NCBI RefSeq assembly: GCF_947258575.1
Contig: NZ_CAMYIV010000012.1
Coordinates: 124,001-188,000 of the forward strand
DNA length: 64,000 nt
Reading direction: 5' to 3'
Source of the DNA: an uncultured Alcanivorax sp.
GTDB taxonomy: Bacteria > Pseudomonadota > Gammaproteobacteria > Pseudomonadales > Alcanivoracaceae
The translations under genes were made by a program, and so were the position numbers. The first letter of the stretch is position 1; each line of letters begins with the position of its first letter. The notes beneath the pieces were generated by a model, which saw only the letters and a program-made list of their open reading frames with translations, did no database searches and was not told the DNA's origin. Positions 59,385 to 64,000 of the stretch are shown here, piece after piece.

Positions 59385-59738
59385 CTAGCGCGGCAGCATG
59401 TTGCTGGGGTCGTCTTCTCCATCGTCCCCCTGGTGCAGCATGACCAGGCGGCGCAGGTGCTGCATGTCGTCCACGGAAGGACGGCTGAACATGATGCCGA
59501 TTTCCAGGCCCTGCTGACGTTTCACGGTGCCGGGCAGGGTCAGATGAATGTCAGAATCTTCCAGGGTAATGGCCAGGGTGATCGGCGATGCATCGGGCAG
59601 GGCCAGCGGCTGGCTGCTGTGTACCTGGGCGCCCATGACGGACAGGTCCGCCAGTTCTACCGCAAAGGTATCTTGCTGAAAGATCAGTGTGGCTTCGCCA
59701 TCAAAGGCAACGCGGTTCGCCCGGCGCCGTTCATTCAT
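59385..59738 (-). CDS. PilZ domain protein, probable cyclic-di-GMP receptor
   Basis: A 117-aa single-domain protein. The two c-di-GMP-binding motifs are seen: the N-terminal arginine cluster NERRRANR (R-x3-R) and D-L-S-V-M-G (D/NxSxxG) near residue 32, followed by beta strands of the PilZ barrel. It lies 16 bases before the ECF sigma start on the same strand and may be in the same transcript, linking second-messenger sensing and the sigma factor. The output is unknown. Confidence 0.85.
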   Translation of the reverse strand: MNERRRANRVAFDGEATLIFQQDTFAVELADLSVMGAQVHSSQPLALPDASPITLAITLEDSDIHLTLPGTVKRQQGLEIGIMFSRPSVDDMQHLRRLVMLHQGDDGEDDPSNMLPR

Positions 59739-59761
59739 GTTGTTATTCCTTGTGATCCCCG

Positions 59762-59791
59762 CACCCCGGCTGCGTTCCTGCTGCCGGGGTG
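59762..59791 (-). terminator. Hairpin after ettA
   Basis: CACCCCGGC (59762-59770) and GCCGGGGTG (59783-59791) form a perfect 9-bp stem with a 12-base loop, 14 bases beyond the ettA stop. No U-run follows on the minus strand, so termination strength is uncertain. Confidence 0.55.
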
Positions 59792-59804
59792 GCCTTCTCT
59801 CGCC

Positions 59805-61472
59805 TTACACCTCGATACGCTTGTACTTCATGCGCTTGGGTTGGAGGGCGTCATCACCCAGTTGCTTGCGCTTGAACTCCTCGTATTCGGTATAGGAGCC
59901 TTCAAACCATTCTACCCGTGCGTCCCCCTCAAAGGAGAGAATATGCGTCGCGACCCGATCCAGGAACCAGCGATCGTGAGAAATCACGATGGCACAGCCG
60001 GGGAAGGCCAGCAGGGCTTCTTCCAGGGCCCGCAGGGTTTCCACATCCAGATCGTTGGTGGGCTCATCGAGCAGTAGCACGTTGGCACCCTGCTTGAGGA
60101 GTTTGGCAAGGTGCAGACGATTTCGTTCCCCGCCGGACAGATCGCCGACCCGTTTCTGCTGATCGCCACCCTTGAAGTTGAAGCGACCCAGGTAGGCGCG
60201 GCTGGGGACCTCGTAGTTGCCGATCTTGAGGATATCGTTGCCCTCGGACACTTCTTCCCAGACGGTTTTCTTGCTGTCCAGGTCTTCGCGGCTCTGGTCC
60301 ACGTAGGCCATTTGTACGGTGTCGCCGGTAACGATTTCACCGCTATCCGGGGTTTCCTGGCCCGCCAGCATGCGGAACAGGGTGGTTTTACCGGCACCGT
60401 TGGGGCCGATAATGCCGACGATGGCACCACGGGGAATCTGGAAACTCAGGTCTTCGTAGAGCAGTTTGTGGTCGAACTGCTTGCCCACACCGTGTAACTC
60501 GAACACCTGCTCGCCGAGACGATCACCCGGTGGGATATAGAGCTCCTGGGTTTCGTTGCGTTTCTGGAATTCCTGGCTGGCCAGTTCCTCGAATGCGCTC
60601 ACCCGGGCCTTGTTCTTGCTGCGCCGACCTTTGGGGTTCTGGCGTACCCACTCCAGTTCCTTCTCCACGGTCTTGCGGTGAGCGGACTCGGATTTGGCTT
60701 CCTGCTCCAAGCGTTTTTCTTTCTGTTCCAGCCAGGAGGAGTAGTTGCCTTTCCAGGGGATGCCTTCACCGCGGTCCAGTTCCAGAATCCATTCGCAGGA
60801 GTTGTCCAGGAAGTAACGGTCGTGAGTCACCGCCACCACGGTACCGGGAAACTCGTGCAGGAAGCGCTCCAGCCAGGCCACGGATTCTGCGTCCAGGTGG
60901 TTGGTGGGCTCATCCAGCAGCAGCATGTCCGGGGCGCTCATGATCAGGCGGCACAGGGCCACCCGGCGGCGCTCACCACCGGACAGGTGCTCGACGCTGG
61001 CATCCCAGGGCGGCAGACGCAGGGCGTCGGCGGCGATTTCCAGCTTGCGCTCCAGGTTATGGGCATCGCTGGTTTCGATGATGGCTTCCAGCTTGGCCTG
61101 CTCGGCGGCCAGCTTGTCGAAATCCGCATCCTCTTCCGCGTAGGCGGCATAGACTTCGTCCAGCCGCTGCTGGGCACTGAGGATCTCGGACAGGGCTTCT
61201 TCCACGATCTCGCGGACATTCTTGCTCGGGTCCAGCTCCGGCTCCTGGGGCAGGTAGCCGATATTGGTGCCCGGCTGCGGCCGTGCTTCACCCAGATAAT
61301 CCTTGTCCACCCCGGCCATGATGCGCAGCAGGGTGGATTTACCCGAGCCGTTCAGGCCCAGCACGCCGATCTTGGCGCCGGGGAAGAAGGACAGGGAGAT
61401 ATCTTTGAGAATGTGCTTTTTCGGCGGGACAACCTTGCCCACCTTGTCCATGGTGAAGATGTACTGGCTCAT
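59805..61472 (-). CDS. ettA: Energy-dependent translational throttle protein EttA
   Basis: EttA is an ABC-F ATPase that binds the ribosomal E site and gates the first peptide bond according to ATP/ADP ratio. Two ABC cassettes: [18 protein letters not shown] with [15 protein letters not shown], and [18 protein letters not shown] with [19 protein letters not shown], each with a Walker B DEPTN. The Arm domain between them includes [19 protein letters not shown]. From [19 protein letters not shown] the length is 555 aa, equal to E. coli EttA; seven extra N-terminal residues are possible. Soluble. Confidence 0.96.
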   Translation of the reverse strand: MSQYIFTMDKVGKVVPPKKHILKDISLSFFPGAKIGVLGLNGSGKSTLLRIMAGVDKDYLGEARPQPGTNIGYLPQEPELDPSKNVREIVEEALSEILSAQQRLDEVYAAYAEEDADFDKLAAEQAKLEAIIETSDAHNLERKLEIAADALRLPPWDASVEHLSGGERRRVALCRLIMSAPDMLLLDEPTNHLDAESVAWLERFLHEFPGTVVAVTHDRYFLDNSCEWILELDRGEGIPWKGNYSSWLEQKEKRLEQEAKSESAHRKTVEKELEWVRQNPKGRRSKNKARVSAFEELASQEFQKRNETQELYIPPGDRLGEQVFELHGVGKQFDHKLLYEDLSFQIPRGAIVGIIGPNGAGKTTLFRMLAGQETPDSGEIVTGDTVQMAYVDQSREDLDSKKTVWEEVSEGNDILKIGNYEVPSRAYLGRFNFKGGDQQKRVGDLSGGERNRLHLAKLLKQGANVLLLDEPTNDLDVETLRALEEALLAFPGCAIVISHDRWFLDRVATHILSFEGDARVEWFEGSYTEYEEFKRKQLGDDALQPKRMKYKRIEV

Positions 61473-61608
61473 AAACTCCGACCGCAGTGTCATTGAGTGT
61501 ACGGGGCCCAGCGGACCCCGTCGGAATGGCGCCTAAGCTAACGGAAAGCGGCGCCGAGTGAAAGGCTGTGGGCCGCGGAGGATCAGGAGATGAGCAGTTG
61601 CAGGCTCC

Positions 61609-62775
61609 CTAGTGCGGCGAGTTGCCAATGCCGCTGCCGAGCAGGATTCGGATGATATCCTGCTGCTTGTTGACCCCGAGCTTGTGGAAGATGCCTTTCA
61701 GCTGGGTCCGTACGGTGGCCAGGCTGACGCCTTTCTGGTTGCTGATTTCCTTGAGATCCAGACCGTTGGTGAGAGCAATGGCGATGCCGGCTTCTTTGCG
61801 GGTCAGGCCAAACGTCTGGATCAGTTGCTCCTCGGAGGCATTAAAGGAAGCACCGGGGTCTGACAGGTATAACACCACCAGCCCGGGTTCCGCTGGGCCA
61901 AACTGTGAGTGCGGCGCCTCGTGGCAGGGCACACCAATCACGGTAAGAGGATGGCTGCGCTCCGGGTGGCGCAAACCAATCGCCTGATCCTGTGGCCAGG
62001 GGTCGTGGCCTGGGTTTTCGCGCAGGCGTAGCAGCATTTCCTGAAGCTTTAGGTCGTCTTCCGGGTAATGCGCCTTGAATCCCTGCGGCGTCTGCACCAG
62101 GGCGGGATGGGTGTCCAGCAGAAGGGTGGCCAGGTCATTGCAGTAGCGGATGCGGCTGTCCCTGTCGATGATGACAGTGCCCAGCATGACTTTGGACAGG
62201 GCGTACTGGAGTGTTTGTGCCCGGCTTTCCTGAAGGTGCAACTGACGCTGGATCAGCAAGGCCCGCTGGAAATGGGGGGCCAGCTGATCGAGCAGCTGCA
62301 GTTCCCGTTTCCCGAAGGGCTCCGCCTTGAAGGAGCGGTGAACGCCAATACCTACATGCCAGTGGTCATCGTTGAAAAAGCTGATGGCGGCCACGTAGCC
62401 CAGATCGTTGGGTTTGGCGATCAGCCGGTAGTAGAGCGGGTGGGCCAGGCGGGCCTCATCATGTCGGCAGACCAGGCCGGCCCTGCCGATGGGGCGAAGG
62501 CTCTGGATCTGATAGATGGGATCATATTTGGCCATGCCCAGCCGGTAGGATAACTCGGCCACTTTGGGCAGCCCGTAACAGGCCATCATGTAGCGGGTAT
62601 TCTGGTGGTGGTCCTCCACGTGGATGCCGCCGGACTTGGCATTCAGGCGTCGGCACAGCTCGGTAATGACCACTTTCCAGTGCTCGTGGTGGTATGAGGC
62701 TTCATAAATGTCCCCGATAAACTCAAGAAGCTCTTCCGCGGTGCCCTCTGCAGCATTGTTTATGGCTCGTTCCAT
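61609..62775 (-). CDS. LuxR-family transcriptional regulator
   Basis: A 388-aa regulator. The C-terminal helix-turn-helix (about residues 320-380) reads FGLTRKEAGIAIALTNGLDL, KEISNQKGVSLATVRTQLKG and IFHKLGVNKQQDIIRILL, typical of LuxR/GerE. Two sensory-like segments precede it (about 25-190, with GYVAAISFFNDDHWHVGIGVHR; and 200-290, PAS-like, VMLGTVIIDRDSRIRYCNDL). The ATG at 62775 has GGGGAG five bases upstream. Homologues with this layout occur as solitary regulators; the ligand cannot be read from the sequence. Divergent from glyA. Confidence 0.85.
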   Translation of the reverse strand: MERAINNAAEGTAEELLEFIGDIYEASYHHEHWKVVITELCRRLNAKSGGIHVEDHHQNTRYMMACYGLPKVAELSYRLGMAKYDPIYQIQSLRPIGRAGLVCRHDEARLAHPLYYRLIAKPNDLGYVAAISFFNDDHWHVGIGVHRSFKAEPFGKRELQLLDQLAPHFQRALLIQRQLHLQESRAQTLQYALSKVMLGTVIIDRDSRIRYCNDLATLLLDTHPALVQTPQGFKAHYPEDDLKLQEMLLRLRENPGHDPWPQDQAIGLRHPERSHPLTVIGVPCHEAPHSQFGPAEPGLVVLYLSDPGASFNASEEQLIQTFGLTRKEAGIAIALTNGLDLKEISNQKGVSLATVRTQLKGIFHKLGVNKQQDIIRILLGSGIGNSPH

Positions 62776-63022
62776 GGCGCTCCCCGCAGCACGTTTCGCG
62801 GCATTATCCGGGGTGAAACAGGTGCCCGGCATTCACCCGATGCTGCGTTCCCTTAGAATTATTATGGGTATTGCCCGTGGTCAACAGTGTAGGCAGCCTG
62901 CTCCGCTGTTGGCAATAAGTGTGATACAGGTCTCAACCAGGGGGCGATGAACGGGCCGGAGCAATGAAAGTTGGTCATGGAGAAATGAAAGGCCTTCATG
63001 TGCCAAGCCGCTGGCTTTTGGG

Positions 63023-63028
63023 TAGAAT
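63023..63028 (+). promoter_or_regulatory. Likely -10 hexamer of glyA
   Basis: TAGAAT at 63023-63028, followed by a GC discriminator ACGCGCCCC, lies 41 bases before the glyA ATG. A convincing -35 is not seen at the right distance. The rest of the divergent 62776-63069 gap shows no clear operator or riboswitch. Confidence 0.4.
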
Positions 63029-63069
63029 ACGCGCCCCAACCCATCTCTTTGCATGCTGACAGGTAGCCC

Positions 63070-64000
63070 ATGTTCCCGAAATCCATGTCCATCGCCGAGT
63101 TCGATCCGGAAATCCAGGCGGCCATTGAGGCCGAGGAAGTTCGCCAGGAAGAGCATATCGAGCTGATTGCCTCTGAAAACTACGCGTCTCCACGGGTCAT
63201 GGAAGCCCAGGGGTCCGTGCTGACCAACAAATACGCGGAAGGCTACCCGGGCAAGCGCTATTACGGCGGTTGCGAGAATGTGGACGTGGTCGAGCAGCTG
63301 GCCATCGACCGTGCCTGCGAACTGTTTGGCGCCGATTGGGCCAACGTGCAGCCGCATTCCGGTTCCCAGGCCAACGGTGCGGTCTACATGGCCATGCTGC
63401 AGCCCGGCGACACCGTATTGGGCATGAGCCTGGACGCCGGTGGCCACCTGACCCACGGCGCCAAGCCGAACTTCTCCGGCAAGACCTACAACGCGGTGCA
63501 GTACGGCCTGGACAACGACACCGGTCTGATCGACTACGACCAGGTGGAAGCCCTAGCCCGTGAGCACAAGCCGAAGATGATCGTGGCCGGCTTCTCCGCC
63601 TACTCCCAAGTGGTGGATTGGCAGCGTTTCCGTGACATCGCCGACGAAGTGGGTGCCATCCTGCTGGTGGACATGGCCCACGTGGCCGGCCTGGTTGCTG
63701 CGGGTGTCTACCCGAGCCCGGTTGGCATCGCCGATATCACCACCACCACTACCCACAAGACGCTGGGTGGTCCCCGTGGTGGCCTGATCATGGGCAAGAC
63801 CAACGAAGCCATTCAGAAGAAGATCAACTCTGCGGTATTCCCCGGTGGTCAGGGTGGCCCTCTGGAGCACGTGATTGCCGCCAAGGCGATCTGCTTCAAG
63901 GAAGCCATGCAGGCCGATTTCAAAGGCTACCAGCAGCAGGTAGTGAAGAACGCCCAGGCCATGGCCGGCGTGTTCATCGAGCGTGGCTTTGATGTGGTTT
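63070..64000 (+). CDS. glyA: Serine hydroxymethyltransferase, N-terminal part (runs off the window)
   Basis: GlyA converts serine and tetrahydrofolate to glycine and 5,10-methylene-THF. The first 310 codons are present: [51 protein letters not shown], the PLP lysine in [15 protein letters not shown] (about residue 229) and [10 protein letters not shown]. The start at 63070 follows AGGTAGCCC. The remaining third of the protein lies beyond the window. Confidence 0.97.
   Translation, partial: MFPKSMSIAEFDPEIQAAIEAEEVRQEEHIELIASENYASPRVMEAQGSVLTNKYAEGYPGKRYYGGCENVDVVEQLAIDRACELFGADWANVQPHSGSQANGAVYMAMLQPGDTVLGMSLDAGGHLTHGAKPNFSGKTYNAVQYGLDNDTGLIDYDQVEALAREHKPKMIVAGFSAYSQVVDWQRFRDIADEVGAILLVDMAHVAGLVAAGVYPSPVGIADITTTTTHKTLGGPRGGLIMGKTNEAIQKKINSAVFPGGQGGPLEHVIAAKAICFKEAMQADFKGYQQQVVKNAQAMAGVFIERGFDVV

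Noticed and set aside
62776-63069. Glycine riboswitch or other aptamer before glyA
   Set aside because: No tandem aptamer architecture or conserved core could be found; only a -10-like hexamer and a short hairpin are visible.

Overview
The window looks like a chromosomal segment of a marine gammaproteobacterium, most probably Alcanivorax or a close relative. The evidence is the high GC content, the gene order and the proteins themselves (Orn, QueG, Nnr, TsaE, AmiB/C, MutL, MiaA, Hfq, HflX/K/C, YjeT, HisZ, PurA, RNase R, RlmB, S6-PriB-S18-L9, DnaB, Alr, RadA), with Pseudomonas-style REP elements between genes. The genus is inferred from recall of gene order and was not searched.

Region by region: 1-12.9 kb holds rsgA/orn, queG, and the nnr-tsaE-amiB-mutL-miaA-hfq-hflX-hflK-hflC superoperon, closed by a strong two-way terminator. 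From 12.9 to 31.5 kb a six-gene block of secreted and outer-membrane proteins sits inside the otherwise conserved hflC / yjeT-hisZ-purA order. It encodes a 156-aa single-domain secreted protein, a 981-aa DUF11-type protein, a 2091-aa protein with DUF11/SdrD-like modules and a long C-terminal beta-barrel-like region, a 194-aa OmpA-like lipoprotein, a 955-aa paralogue of the 981-aa protein, and a 1605-aa mosaic with GEVED, legume-lectin-like and CshA-like domains. The last four genes overlap or nearly touch. This block is the best candidate for an undescribed system: a surface structure or display pathway in which secreted subunits share a C-terminal module and a dedicated barrel plus OmpA-like lipoprotein could act as the platform. 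It is preceded by an FNR/Anr-type site and a long structured leader.

From 31.6 to 49.7 kb core genes resume: yjeT-hisZ-purA, a Tat-dependent PhoX phosphatase directly before tatABC, tRNA-Leu(CAG), rnr-rlmB, two tandem exported paralogues of unknown function, the rpsF-priB-rpsR-rplI operon, dnaB, alr and radA. From 49.9 to 58.5 kb lies a phosphate/arsenic-flavoured block: a 4-TM protein, DUF547, a VTT(DedA-like)-flavoprotein fusion and an ArsM-type methyltransferase on the minus strand, divergent from pstSCAB, with a second copy of the 4-TM family after pstB. From 58.5 to 64 kb come an ECF sigma factor with zinc-finger anti-sigma, a PilZ protein, EttA, a LuxR-type regulator and the start of glyA.

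Two families of intergenic repeats recur. One is REP-like (GTAGGAGC...GCGAA), mostly as inverted pairs. The other is a set of elements whose arms are tandem 7-bp units, with a different unit in different copies but the same layout. They abut or even supply stop codons, and several contain strong hairpins.
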